DNA of 46,749 bases, taken from contig DATMEO010000117.1 of the NCBI GenBank assembly GCA_035556515.1, positions 1-46,749 of the forward strand. The letters are read 5' to 3'. The notes beneath the pieces were generated by a model, which saw only the letters and a program-made list of their open reading frames with translations, ran no database searches and was not told where the DNA came from. This stretch comes from Gaiellasilicea sp035556515. GTDB lineage: Bacteria > Actinomycetota > Thermoleophilia > Gaiellales > Gaiellaceae. Position numbers and translations under genes: made by a program. This document shows, in pieces, positions 15,310 to 23,411 of the stretch (positions within the stretch are counted from its first letter, which is position 1; the number at the start of each line of letters is the position of its first letter).

Positions 15310-16883
15310 TGGCGACTGTGCACCCCCTGCCTGTCCCGGAGCCGACGGCGGAGGAGCGGCCGGTGCTCGTGCTCGACCTCGGCGGTCAGTACGCGCAGCT
15401 GATCGCGCGCCGAGTCCGCGACGCCCGCGTCTACTCCGAGCTCGTCCCGCACACGCTCAGCGTCGAGGAGGTGCGGCGGCGCAACCCGGCCGCGCTGATC
15501 CTCTCCGGCGGCCCCGCCTCCGTCTATGCGGAAGGCGCGCCCCGGATCGACGAGGCGCTCTTCGAGCTTGGGATCCCGACGCTCGGCATCTGTTACGGCG
15601 CGCAGCTGCTGGCGCTCGAGCTGGGCGGCGAGGTCGCTCGCACGGGCGCGTCCGAGTTCGGCAAGACCGAGCTGGACGGCGGCAGCGGCGCCCTCTTCGC
15701 CGGGCTGCCCGAGCAGCAGATCGTCTGGATGAGCCACCGCGACACCGTCGTCGCGCCGCCCGAGGGTGCGATCGTCACCGGGACGTCCGCCTCGACCCCC
15801 GTCGCCGCCTTCGAGGACACGCGCCGCCGGCTCTACGGCGTCCAGTTCCATCCGGAGGTCGTGCACACGCCGCACGGCCAGGACCTGCTGAAGAACTTCC
15901 TCTACGACATCGCGGGCGCGTCACCGGCCTGGACGCCCGCCGCGGTGATCGAGGAGCAGGTCGAGCGGATTCGCGCGCAGGTCGGGAGCAACCGCGTCAT
16001 CTGTGGGCTTTCCGGCGGCGTCGACTCCGCCGTCGCCGCGCTGCTCGTCTACAAGGCCGTCGGCGACCAGCTCACGTGCGTGTTCGTCGACCACGGCTTC
16101 ATGCGCTCGAACGAGGCCGAGCAGGTGGCGGAGACGTTCGGCGGCCACTTCAACGTTCCGCTCGTCCACGTCCGGGCGGAGGAGCGGTTCCTGGCGCGGC
16201 TCGACGGGATCGACGAGCCCGAGGAGAAGCGGCGCCGGATCGGCGAGGAGTTCATCCGCGTCTTCGAAGAGGAGGCGGGGAAGCTCGGCGACATCACGTT
16301 CCTCGTCCAGGGGACGCTGTACTCGGACGTAATCGAGTCGGGCGGCACCGAGGGCGTGGCGGCGAAGATCAAGTCGCATCACAACGTCGGCGGCCTGCCG
16401 GAGGACATGCAGATGGAGCTCGTCGAGCCGCTGCGCCTGCTGTTCAAGGACGAGGTGCGCCGCGTCGGCGAAGAGCTCGGCATGCCCGAGCGGATGGTCT
16501 GGAGGCAGCCGTTTCCGGGACCGGGGCTCGCGATCCGAATCATCGGCGAGGTCACGCGCGAGCGGCTCGAGATCCTCCGCGGCGCGGACGCGATCCTGCA
16601 GGAGGAGGTGCGGCGCGCCGGTCTTTACCGTGACCTCTGGCAGAGCTTCGCCGTGCTCCCTGCGATCAAGTCCGTCGGCGTCCAGGGCGACGAGCGCACG
16701 TACGCCTACCCGATCGTCATCCGCGCCGTTACCTCCGACGACGCGATGACAGCCGACTGGGCGCGACTGCCCTACGACCTGCTCGAGACGATCTCGAGCC
16801 GGATCATCAACGAGATCCCCGGCGTCAACCGCGTCGCGCTCGACATCAGCTCGAAGCCGCCGGCGACGATCGAGTGGGAATAG
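15309..16883 (+). CDS. guaA: GMP synthase (glutamine-hydrolysing)
   Basis: GuaA aminates XMP to GMP using ammonia from glutamine and ATP. The 524-residue protein has a class-I glutamine amidotransferase domain (VLVLDLGGQYAQLIARRV, catalytic Cys in LGICYGAQLLALELGG, His-Glu in VQFHPEVVHT). It continues with an ATP-pyrophosphatase domain (VICGLSGGVDSAVAALLVY) and the GMP synthase dimer domain (RQPFPGPGLAIRIIGE, ending KPPATIEWE). It directly follows guaB, with the ATG sharing bases with the guaB stop. It converges on the antitoxin gene with only 4 bp between stop codons. Confidence 0.97.
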   Translation: MATVHPLPVPEPTAEERPVLVLDLGGQYAQLIARRVRDARVYSELVPHTLSVEEVRRRNPAALILSGGPASVYAEGAPRIDEALFELGIPTLGICYGAQLLALELGGEVARTGASEFGKTELDGGSGALFAGLPEQQIVWMSHRDTVVAPPEGAIVTGTSASTPVAAFEDTRRRLYGVQFHPEVVHTPHGQDLLKNFLYDIAGASPAWTPAAVIEEQVERIRAQVGSNRVICGLSGGVDSAVAALLVYKAVGDQLTCVFVDHGFMRSNEAEQVAETFGGHFNVPLVHVRAEERFLARLDGIDEPEEKRRRIGEEFIRVFEEEAGKLGDITFLVQGTLYSDVIESGGTEGVAAKIKSHHNVGGLPEDMQMELVEPLRLLFKDEVRRVGEELGMPERMVWRQPFPGPGLAIRIIGEVTRERLEILRGADAILQEEVRRAGLYRDLWQSFAVLPAIKSVGVQGDERTYAYPIVIRAVTSDDAMTADWARLPYDLLETISSRIINEIPGVNRVALDISSKPPATIEWE

Positions 16884-16887
16884 CCGC

Positions 16888-17145
16888 CTAGAGCCGCCCG
16901 CGCGGCAGCCGCACGGCATCGAAGACGATCTGCGCAGTAACCACTCCGGGGACCCGCGCCTCGTTGCGGTACGGGACGAGCTTGGCGAGCGGCTCGCCGG
17001 ACCTCGCGATCACGATCTCCTCACCGGTTGCGGCCCGCTCGATCAGACGCGAGAAATGCGTTCGCGCTTCGTACACGTTGTATTGAGCAAGTCCGACCTG
17101 GTCGAGCGACCTGGTCAGACCAGGACGTCGTCTGAACGGCTTCAT
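16888..17145 (-). CDS. Orphan Phd/YefM-type antitoxin
   Basis: The ~85-residue protein contains the Phd/YefM fold YNVYEARTHFSRLIERAATG followed by EEIVIARSGEPLAKLVPY. Such antitoxins bind their operator and neutralise a PIN- or RelE-type toxin, which is normally the next gene. Here the next base pairs are the convergent guaA end, so no toxin is present. The C-terminal RVPGVVTAQIVFDAVRL is a diverged toxin-binding tail. The start is uncertain: ATG 17145 gives a 24-residue extension with no counterpart in the family, and GTG 17076 would cut the first strand. The upstream half has visibly lower GC than neighbouring genes, suggesting acquisition and decay. Confidence 0.65.
   Translation of the reverse strand: MKPFRRRPGLTRSLDQVGLAQYNVYEARTHFSRLIERAATGEEIVIARSGEPLAKLVPYRNEARVPGVVTAQIVFDAVRLPRGRL
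17110..17124. repeat. 15-bp palindrome near the antitoxin start
   Basis: CCTGGTCAGACCAGG is a perfect inverted repeat, and GACCTGGTC occurs twice nearby (17095-17103 and 17108-17116). It could be the autoregulatory operator of the Phd-type protein if translation starts downstream of it. Confidence 0.4.
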
Positions 17146-17199
17146 TCCAGGAACGGTGCCGACCAACTCGTGTCGGATGTGTGACGGGATCGTCACGAT

Positions 17200-17466
17200 T
17201 CAGCGAATCTCGAAATCTGCCAGCCCCTCCGGTTCCTCCGCCTCGACGTCGACCCAGTCCACGCGTGCGCCGCGTGGGCCGTCCCGCATGAAGGCGGCGA
17301 GCCGGTCGACGTCCTCCAGTTGCCCCTCGAAGACCGCCTCGACCGTGCCGTCGGGCCGATTGCGCACCCAGCCCGCCACGCCGGCGCCGAGCGCGCGCCG
17401 TTTCGTCGTCTCGCGGAAGAAGACACCCTGGACGTGACCCTGGACGACGACGCGGCGGCGCTGCAC
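17200..17466 (-). CDS. acyP: Acylphosphatase
   Basis: The 88-residue enzyme hydrolyses acyl phosphates. It shows the signature VVVQGHVQGVFFRETTKRRA with the phosphate-binding Arg, and GVAGWVRNRPDGTVEAVFEG with the catalytic Asn. The C-terminus is the usual terminal strand. In the usual second motif the first residue is often aromatic (GWVRN), preserved here. The GTG start at 17466 gives the canonical length. It is divergent from the MFS transporter gene with a 40-bp gap, so regulation may be shared. Confidence 0.93.
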   Translation of the reverse strand: MQRRRVVVQGHVQGVFFRETTKRRALGAGVAGWVRNRPDGTVEAVFEGQLEDVDRLAAFMRDGPRGARVDWVDVEAEEPEGLADFEIR

Positions 17467-17494
17467 GGCTTCGAAGGCTAGAGCGCTTCTCGGA

Positions 17495-17500
17495 TAGGGT
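17495..17500 (+). promoter_or_regulatory. -10 box of the MFS transporter gene (leaderless type)
   Basis: TAGGGT is 6 nt before the GTG at 17507 and there is no Shine-Dalgarno between. No good -35 is seen. Confidence 0.4.
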
Positions 17501-17506
17501 CGGCCG

Positions 17507-18739
17507 GTGGAGCGCTTCCCCGTCCGCCGCAACACGTTCCTGCTCGCGGCGACACTGACGTCGCTCTCCGGGATGGTCCAGCTCGCCGTTGCGGTCGGCA
17601 CGGTGACGCTCGTGCTCGTGACCGAAATCGAGGGAATCCTCGGGCTCGGCCCCGCAATCTTCCTCACTGCCGGGGCGCTCGCCGCGCTTCCGGCCGGCCG
17701 CCTGATGGACAAGCATGGCCGGATCCCCGTGCTCGCGGGCGGGTGTCTCGCCGGGATCGGCGGCTGCCTGACGACGGCGCTCGGTTGCGAGCTCGACTCG
17801 GCGACGCTCGTGATCGTCGGGTTCGCGCTCGTCGGGATCGCGCAGGGCACGATCCTGCTCGCCCGCGCGGCGGCGGCGGACATGTATCCGCCGGAGCGGC
17901 GCGCCCGCGGAATCTCGTACGTCCTGTTTGGCGCGCTCTTCGGCGCCGCTCTCGGCCCGCTTGTTTTCCGGCCTCTGTTCGCCGGGAAGGAGCTCGACAC
18001 CGAGGCGCTCGTGCTTCCCTGGATCGCGGCCGCGGGAATCATGGTCGTCGGTCTCGGGCTCGTCCTCTCGATTCGACCCGACCCGCGCACGATCGCCCAA
18101 CAGCTCCACTTCGATGCCGGTGGCTCGGAGTTCGACGAGGCCGCGCCGCTCCGCGAGATCATCCGCCGCCCGGGAGTGATCACCGCGCTCGTCGCGGCCG
18201 TGGCGAGCTTCGCTGGAATGGTCTCGGTGATGAATCTGACCGGCTACCTGGTGATCGACCACGGACACCATCAGTCCGACGTGTTCACGGTGATCAGCCT
18301 CCACATCGTCGGCATGTACGCGCTCGTGCTCGTGATCGGCACGCTCGTGGACATCGTCGGGCGCCGGCCCGGCCAGGTCGCGGGGCTCCTGCTGATGGGG
18401 ATCTCCACGCTCGGGCTCGCCTGGTTCGAGAGCGTCTTCTGGATGTCTGCCTCCCTCTTCCTGCTCGGGCTGGGCTGGAACATCTCCTACGTCGCCGCGG
18501 TGACGGAGCTCGCCGACCGGGCGCTACCGGCCGAGCGGGGGAAGCTGATCGGGCTCACCGACCAGCTCTCGAGCTTCACCGGCGCGGCGCTCGTGCTGCT
18601 CGGCGGTGTCGCCTACAGCGAGCTCGGCGTCGAGGCGCTCGCCTTCATCGCGACGGCATTCGTCGGCCTGCCCGCGGCCTGGATTCTGCTACGATCCGCC
18701 GCCGGCGCACCCGATGTGCGCCCTCTTTCTGTGAAGTGA
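17507..18739 (+). CDS. Major facilitator superfamily transporter
   Basis: The 410-residue membrane protein has about 12 hydrophobic segments in two halves separated by a hydrophilic loop (residues ~200-235, DPRTIAQQLHFDAGG onward). The loop-2 MFS signature is visible as GRLMDKHGRIPVLAGG, and its second-half counterpart as VDIVGRRPGQVAGLLLMG. The substrate is unknown; the overall form suggests a drug or metabolite exporter. The C-terminal codons overlap a possible rplM promoter and leader hairpin. GTG 17507 follows a TAGGGT box by 6 nt. Confidence 0.87.
   Translation: MERFPVRRNTFLLAATLTSLSGMVQLAVAVGTVTLVLVTEIEGILGLGPAIFLTAGALAALPAGRLMDKHGRIPVLAGGCLAGIGGCLTTALGCELDSATLVIVGFALVGIAQGTILLARAAAADMYPPERRARGISYVLFGALFGAALGPLVFRPLFAGKELDTEALVLPWIAAAGIMVVGLGLVLSIRPDPRTIAQQLHFDAGGSEFDEAAPLREIIRRPGVITALVAAVASFAGMVSVMNLTGYLVIDHGHHQSDVFTVISLHIVGMYALVLVIGTLVDIVGRRPGQVAGLLLMGISTLGLAWFESVFWMSASLFLLGLGWNISYVAAVTELADRALPAERGKLIGLTDQLSSFTGAALVLLGGVAYSELGVEALAFIATAFVGLPAAWILLRSAAGAPDVRPLSVK
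18690..18722 (+). promoter_or_regulatory. Candidate rplM promoter and leader hairpin
   Basis: TACGAT (18690-18695) is a possible -10 box. About 8 nt later begins a perfect 7-bp hairpin, GGCGCAC-ccgat-GTGCGCC (18704-18722), followed by CTCTTTCT. It would form the 5' end of a ~50-nt rplM leader, and could be an attenuator or ribosomal-protein autoregulatory site. It lies within the 3' end of the MFS gene. Confidence 0.35.
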
Positions 18740-18752
18740 AAGACCAGCTGAT

Positions 18753-19184
18753 TTGAAGACATACAGCGCAAAGCCGGGCGAGATCGCACGCGAGTGGTAC
18801 GTCGTCGACGCCGACGGCAAGACGCTCGGCCGCCTGGCGACCCAGATCGCCGACACGCTGCGGGGCAAGAACAAACCGGCCTACACGCCGCACATCGACA
18901 CGGGCGACTTCGTGATCGTCGTCAACGCGGAGAAGATCGCGGTGACGGGCCAGAAGCTCGACCAGAAGATGTACTACCGCCACTCCGGTTATCCCGGCGG
19001 GCTGCGCTCGCGGACGCTGCGCGAGCAGCTCGAGCGGCGGCCGACCGAAGTGCTGCGCAAGGCAGTCAAGGGGATGCTCCCGCGCAACCGGCTCGCGCGC
19101 CAGCAGATCACGAAGCTGAAGATCTACGCCGGTCCTGTGCACCCGCACGAGGCCCAGGCGCCGAAGACGTTGGAGGTCTCGTAG
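18753..19184 (+). CDS. rplM: 50S ribosomal protein L13
   Basis: L13 is an early-assembling large-subunit protein. The 143-residue product shows WYVVDADGKTLGRLATQIAD, the GKNKPAYTPHIDTGDFVIVV segment, and YYRHSGYPGGLRSRTLREQL. The usual C-terminal MLPRNRLARQQITKLKIYAG is followed by a tail. The start is TTG at 18753; no ATG/GTG is near, and the protein aligns from there. It is followed at once by rpsI with a TAG/GTG overlap, the universal L13-S9 pair. Confidence 0.97.
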   Translation: MKTYSAKPGEIAREWYVVDADGKTLGRLATQIADTLRGKNKPAYTPHIDTGDFVIVVNAEKIAVTGQKLDQKMYYRHSGYPGGLRSRTLREQLERRPTEVLRKAVKGMLPRNRLARQQITKLKIYAGPVHPHEAQAPKTLEVS

Positions 19185-19579
19185 TGGCAGAGCAGGCGCA
19201 GTACCTCGGCACCGGCAAGCGCAAGACATCGGTCGCACGCGTGATCCTTCGCCCGGGCGACGGGAAGACGTGGTTCAACGGGCGGACGCTCGAGGACTAC
19301 TTTCCACGCGCGACGCACCGCACGCTGGCGCTGGCGCCGCTGAAGACGGCCGGCGTCGAGGGCACGTTCGACATCCGCGTCCGCGTCCACGGCGGTGGTC
19401 CGTCCGGCCAGGCCGGAGCCGTGCGCCACGGGATCGCCCGCGCGCTCGTCGAGGCCGACCCGGAGCTGCGCGTGCCGCTGAAGCGCGAGGGCTTCCTCAC
19501 CCGCGACGCCCGCGTGGTCGAGCGCAAGAAGGCCGGCCTCCACAAGGCCCGCAAGGCGCCGCAGTTCAGCAAGCGGTAA
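19184..19579 (+). CDS. rpsI: 30S ribosomal protein S9
   Basis: S9 reaches the P-site tRNA with its basic C-terminal tail. The 131-residue protein has YLGTGKRKTSVARVILRPGD, FPRATHRTLALAPL, the signature GGGPSGQAGAVRHGIARAL, and the conserved end KKAGLHKARKAPQFSKR. The terminal KR that contacts tRNA is intact. The GTG start overlaps the rplM stop by one base. Confidence 0.97.
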   Translation: MAEQAQYLGTGKRKTSVARVILRPGDGKTWFNGRTLEDYFPRATHRTLALAPLKTAGVEGTFDIRVRVHGGGPSGQAGAVRHGIARALVEADPELRVPLKREGFLTRDARVVERKKAGLHKARKAPQFSKR

Positions 19580-19587
19580 CCGCCGGC

Positions 19588-20862
19588 TTGCGCCGGTACT
19601 TCGGCACCGACGGCGTCAGAGGCGTCGTCGGCGAGGACCTGACCGTCGAGCTGGTCGAGCAGCTCGGCAAGGCATCGACGCTCTGGTCCAGGCGCGGCCG
19701 CGTCTTCGTCGGTCGCGACACGCGTGGCTCGGGTCCCGAGCTCGAGGAGGCGTTCGCGCGCGGCGTCGTCGCGGCGGGCGGCAACGCGGTGCTCGCAGGC
19801 GTGCTGCCGACGCCCGCGGTGGCGCTGCTCGCGCTCGACCTCGGCGTCGTCATCTCCGCCTCGCACAACCCGCCCGAGTACAACGGCGTCAAGTTCTTCG
19901 ACCAGCACGGCAGCAAGCTGAGCGATGCCTCCGAGGAGGAGATCGAGGCGCTGCTCGATGCTCCAGCGTCTCGGCAAATTCAGGGCGGGGGCGGCTCGAT
20001 CGACCGCGTGAGCGTGTACACCGAGAGCTACCTCGACCACGTGCTCGAGCGATTCGGCACCGACCTCACCGGCCTCCGTATCGCCGTCGACTGCGCGAAC
20101 GGCGCCTACGCGGGGATCGCGCCGGAGGCGTTCGAGCGGCTCGGCGCCGACGTGACCGCGATCGGCGATGCGCCGAACGGCGACAACATCAACGAGGGCT
20201 GCGGCGCCACCGACCTCGCGTTGCTCCAGCAGACCGTTCGCGAGGGCGGCCTCGACTTCGGCGTCGCCTTCGACGGCGACGGCGACCGGATGCTGGCGGT
20301 CGACGGCGACGGCAACGCGGTCGACGGCGACCAGATCCTGGCGATCCTGGCGCTCCACCTGAAGGTCGACGTCGTCGCCGTTACGGTGATGACGAACCTC
20401 GGCTTCCACCGGCTGATGGACGAGCGCGGCGTGCGGGTCGTGACCACACCGGTCGGCGACCGCTACGTGCTCGAGGCGCTGCGGCGCGAGAACGGGATCC
20501 TCGGCGGCGAACAGTCCGGCCACGTGATCTGCCTCCGCGACCACGTCACCGGGGACGGCCTGGCGGCGGCGCTGCTCCTCTGCGACGCGGTCCGCGGCCG
20601 CACGCTCGGCGAAGCGGCCGCCGTCATGCCGCGCTACGCCCAGGCGAAGGAGAACGTCCGCGTCTCCCGGCGCGAGGTGCCCCAGGAGGCGCTCGCGGAG
20701 GCCGAGCGGCTCAACGCCGAGCTGAACGGCTCGGGCCGCGTGCTCGTGCGCGCGTCCGGTACGGAGCCCCTGATTCGCGTTCTCGGGGAGGCAGAAACGG
20801 AGGAGAAAGCCCTGCAATACTGTGCTAGGATCGCAGCCCTCGTAAAGAGGGAGCTCGGCTAG
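19588..20862 (+). CDS. glmM: Phosphoglucosamine mutase
   Basis: GlmM converts glucosamine-6-P to glucosamine-1-P for UDP-GlcNAc. The 424-residue enzyme begins MRRYFGTDGVRGVVGEDLT. It carries the phosphoserine loop VISASHNPPEYNGVKFF, the metal loop AFDGDGDRMLAVD, the sugar loop GGEQSGHVIC, and the C-terminal phosphate-binding RASGTEPLIRVLGE. The TTG start at 19588 is 8 bp after the rpsI stop and is the only one that keeps the conserved RYFGTDGVRG beginning. It is a little shorter than the ~445 residues of many GlmM. It feeds the product of the next gene, glmS. Confidence 0.95.
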   Translation: MRRYFGTDGVRGVVGEDLTVELVEQLGKASTLWSRRGRVFVGRDTRGSGPELEEAFARGVVAAGGNAVLAGVLPTPAVALLALDLGVVISASHNPPEYNGVKFFDQHGSKLSDASEEEIEALLDAPASRQIQGGGGSIDRVSVYTESYLDHVLERFGTDLTGLRIAVDCANGAYAGIAPEAFERLGADVTAIGDAPNGDNINEGCGATDLALLQQTVREGGLDFGVAFDGDGDRMLAVDGDGNAVDGDQILAILALHLKVDVVAVTVMTNLGFHRLMDERGVRVVTTPVGDRYVLEALRRENGILGGEQSGHVICLRDHVTGDGLAAALLLCDAVRGRTLGEAAAVMPRYAQAKENVRVSRREVPQEALAEAERLNAELNGSGRVLVRASGTEPLIRVLGEAETEEKALQYCARIAALVKRELG

Positions 20863-20946
20863 CCCGCGACGACGCGGGAGGTGCGCCGGGCTCTTCCGCG
20901 TTCTCGGACTCGTTTTCGGATCACTGCTGGAGAAGGGGGGCCTTGC

Positions 20947-22773
20947 ATGTGCGGGATCATCGGATACGTCGGGCCCAGGGAGTGCAAGCCGCTCCTGCTC
21001 CGGGGGCTCGAGCGACTCGAATACCGCGGCTATGACTCCGCCGGGATCGCGCTTCGCGAGGCCGACGGGATCGAGTACGTGCGCGCGGTCGGCAACCTGC
21101 AGAACCTGAAAGAGGCGGCCGGCCCGAACGGCTCCAAGTCCAACCACGGCCTCGGCCACACGCGCTGGGCGACACACGGCGGCGTCACCGAGGCGAACGC
21201 GCACCCGCTGACCGGTTGCGACGGCACGAAGATGTCGATCGTCCTGAACGGAATCGTCGAGAACTACCGCGAGCTTCGGGAGGGCCTGATCGCGGAGGGC
21301 CACACGTTCAGCTCCGAGACCGACGCGGAGACCGTCTCGCACCTGATCGAGCGCCACTACGAGGGCGATCTCACCGAGGCGGTTCGCCGCACGTTCTCCG
21401 AGCTCGAAGGCCACTTCACGTTCGTCGTCATCCATCACGATCATCCGGACGAGCTCGTGGCCGCCCGGCACCAGACACCGCTCGTCGTCGGGATCGGCGA
21501 GGGTGAGATGTTCCTCGCCTCCAACGCGGCCGCCTTCCTCAAGGAGACACGCCAGGTGCAGTTCCCCGACGACGGTGACATCGTCACGATCACGCCCGAC
21601 GGCTCGGTGTTCACCCGCGTCGACGGCTCCCAGGTCGAGCACGACCCGGTCGAGCTCGACTGGGACGACGAAGGTGCCGAGAAGGGCGGCTACGAGACGT
21701 TCATGCTCAAGGAGATCTACGAGCAGTCCGAGGCCGTCGCCGAGACGATCGGCGACCGCGTACGTCACGGCACGCTCGTGCTCGAGGGGCTCGGGCACTC
21801 CGAGGAGGAGCTCAAGGAGCTGCGCCGGATCGTCATCCTCGCCTGCGGCACCGCCTACCACGCGGGCGTCGTCGGCCGGTATGTGATCGAAGAGTGGGCG
21901 CGGATCCCCGTGGAGCCGGACATTGCCTCCGAATGGATCTACCGCAATCCGGTGATCGACAAGGACACGCTCGTGATCGGGATTTCGCAGTCGGGCGAGA
22001 CACGCGACACGATCGAGGCGATGAAGCTCGCCCGTGAGAAGGGCGCCCGCACCGTCGCGATCACGAACATGATGGGCTCGCAGATCACGCGCGAGGTCGA
22101 CTCCGTTCTCTACACCCGCTGCGGGCTCGAGGTCGGCGTCGCCGCCTCGAAGACCTTCACGGCGCAGGTGTCGCTCTTGTACCTCGTCGCGCTGAAGCTG
22201 GCGCAGATCCGCGGGACGATGGCGCCCGGCGAGCTCTCCTTCATCCTCGACCAGGTCTACGACCTGCCCAAGAAGATCGACAGGTTCCTCGACGGCGACC
22301 ATCCGATCGAGGAGATCGCCCAGCGGTTCGCCGACAAGCCCTTCTTCTTCTATCTCGGCCGCCACATCGGCCTGCCGGTCGCGCTCGAGGGCGCGCTGAA
22401 GTTGAAGGAGATCAGCTACATCCCCACCGAGGCGTACTCGGCCGGCGAGATGAAGCACGGGCCGATCGCCCTGCTCGACGAGGACACGCCCGTCGTCGTC
22501 GTGGCGACCGACATCCACGTCTACGACAAGCTCGTCTCCAACATCCAGGAGGTTCGCGCGCGCGGCGCCCACGTGATCGCGATCGCGACCGACGGAAACG
22601 AGGACATCCAGCATCACGCCGACGACGTCATCTACGTGCCGAAGACGCCGAACTTCCTCCAGGCCGTGCTCGCGATCATCCCGCTGCAGCTGCTCGCCTA
22701 CCGGATCGCGCGCCTGCGCGGCCACAACGTCGACCAGCCGCGCAACCTCGCGAAGACCGTGACCGTCGAGTAG
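20947..22773 (+). CDS. glmS: Glutamine-fructose-6-phosphate aminotransferase (isomerising)
   Basis: GlmS makes glucosamine-6-P from fructose-6-P and glutamine. The 608-residue protein has the N-terminal nucleophile Cys right after Met (MCGIIGYVGPRECKP) and amidotransferase motifs LEYRGYDSAGIA and HTRWATHGGVTEANAHP. Two SIS domains follow (IVILACGTAYHAGVVGRYVI, ISQSGETRDTIEAM, KEISYIPTEAYSAGEMKHGP), ending DQPRNLAKTVTVE. An 84-nt gap from glmM contains a small hairpin (20863-20878) and a strong AGAAGGGGGG Shine-Dalgarno. I see no glmS ribozyme. TAGGAT at 20826-20831 with an upstream TGC could be an extended -10 promoter inside glmM. Confidence 0.97.
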   Translation: MCGIIGYVGPRECKPLLLRGLERLEYRGYDSAGIALREADGIEYVRAVGNLQNLKEAAGPNGSKSNHGLGHTRWATHGGVTEANAHPLTGCDGTKMSIVLNGIVENYRELREGLIAEGHTFSSETDAETVSHLIERHYEGDLTEAVRRTFSELEGHFTFVVIHHDHPDELVAARHQTPLVVGIGEGEMFLASNAAAFLKETRQVQFPDDGDIVTITPDGSVFTRVDGSQVEHDPVELDWDDEGAEKGGYETFMLKEIYEQSEAVAETIGDRVRHGTLVLEGLGHSEEELKELRRIVILACGTAYHAGVVGRYVIEEWARIPVEPDIASEWIYRNPVIDKDTLVIGISQSGETRDTIEAMKLAREKGARTVAITNMMGSQITREVDSVLYTRCGLEVGVAASKTFTAQVSLLYLVALKLAQIRGTMAPGELSFILDQVYDLPKKIDRFLDGDHPIEEIAQRFADKPFFFYLGRHIGLPVALEGALKLKEISYIPTEAYSAGEMKHGPIALLDEDTPVVVVATDIHVYDKLVSNIQEVRARGAHVIAIATDGNEDIQHHADDVIYVPKTPNFLQAVLAIIPLQLLAYRIARLRGHNVDQPRNLAKTVTVE

Positions 22774-22793
22774 CCCGACTAGTAGAAGTCGGG
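22774..22793. terminator. Hairpin between glmS and the convergent small gene
   Basis: CCCGACT (22774-22780) pairs with AGTCGGG (22787-22793) across a 6-nt loop. No U-tract follows on either strand. It could end both transcripts, but the support is weak. Confidence 0.35.
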
Positions 22794-22985
22794 GTCGTCG
22801 ACGGGGTCGTGCCGCTCGACGATCCCGAACTCCATCGCCTTCCAGATCGCGAAGGTGATCAGCAGCGGGACGACGAGCAGAAATGGGTTGAGCAAGGCGA
22901 GGGCGAGCCAGACGAACGGCATCGCCGCGTAGACGCTCCAGCGCTGCAGGCGGTCCCCCCGGATCCGCTCGATGCGCTCGACCAT
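22779..22985 (-). CDS. Small membrane protein of unknown function
   Basis: The 68-residue product begins MVERIERIRGDRLQRWSVYA. A hydrophobic hairpin of two closely spaced segments follows (AMPFVWLALALLNPFLLVVP and LLITFAIWKAM), then an acidic tail HDPVDDPDFY. It has no family I can name. The ATG at 22985 lies 7 bp after the stop of the coiled-coil gene, so the two are probably one operon. Its C-terminal codons form half of a hairpin with the glmS end. Coding potential is judged from the intact frame and the ordered hydrophobic and charged pattern. Confidence 0.6.
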   Translation of the reverse strand: MVERIERIRGDRLQRWSVYAAMPFVWLALALLNPFLLVVPLLITFAIWKAMEFGIVERHDPVDDPDFY

Positions 22986-22992
22986 CGGGACG

Positions 22993-23355
22993 TCAGGCCA
23001 CGCTCTTCCGCCGCCGCAGGCGTGCGAGCTCGTCGTCGCTGGGGGAAGGGCCGCCGCCGAGTACCTCGTCGTAGAGCGCCTGGGCCGCCGCGAGCAGAGC
23101 GCCGGCGCGGCCGGCGAGGCTGGCCTCGCGCTGCGCGAGTGCGTGCTCGCGCTCGAGCAGCTCCGTTTCGAGCGCCTCGAGCGCGTCCAGCGCGGCCCGA
23201 TCGGGGGCGGCGGTGGCGGCAAGCTCGTCGGCGTCGTCGACCGCGATCAGCTCCTCGGGGGCGGCTTCGGGCGCCGCCACGAGCTCGAGCTCTGCCTGCT
23301 CGAGGCCCAGGTGGGCGCGAAGCCCGGTACCGAAGTCTGCGGCTGACTCCATCAT
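22993..23355 (-). CDS. Ala/Glu-rich coiled-coil protein
   Basis: The 120-residue acidic protein is dominated by Ala, Leu and Glu. A probable coiled coil spans residues ~52-95 (ALDALEALETELLEREHALA and QREASLAGRAGALL). The C-terminus turns basic (DDELARLRRRKS). No catalytic motif is visible and I do not recognise it. Two adjacent ATGs (23355 and 23352) are possible; AGGA upstream is better spaced for the second. It is divergent from fdhD and followed by the small membrane protein gene, perhaps as a partner. Confidence 0.6.
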   Translation of the reverse strand: MMESAADFGTGLRAHLGLEQAELELVAAPEAAPEELIAVDDADELAATAAPDRAALDALEALETELLEREHALAQREASLAGRAGALLAAAQALYDEVLGGGPSPSDDELARLRRRKSVA

Positions 23356-23398
23356 TTCCTAACAATTGAGATGCCAGGTGCAGGAAAAACCTGCGCTG

Positions 23399-23404
23399 TA
23401 CTGT
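23399..23404 (+). promoter_or_regulatory. -10 box of fdhD (leaderless type)
   Basis: TACTGT is 7 nt before the fdhD GTG at 23412. The 56-bp gap to the divergent coiled-coil gene also holds a small hairpin, GCAGG-aaaaa-CCTGC (23380-23394). Confidence 0.4.
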
Positions 23405-23411
23405 TTCGCAC

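Noticed and set aside
20863..20946. A glmS ribozyme before glmS
   Set aside because: The 84-nt gap is too short and lacks the double-pseudoknot core; only a 6-bp hairpin is seen.
19297..22725. A 1142-codon open frame antisense to glmM and glmS
   Set aside because: It mirrors the strong third-position GC bias of the real genes; its product is a low-complexity run of Arg, Asp, Val and Leu with no known motif.
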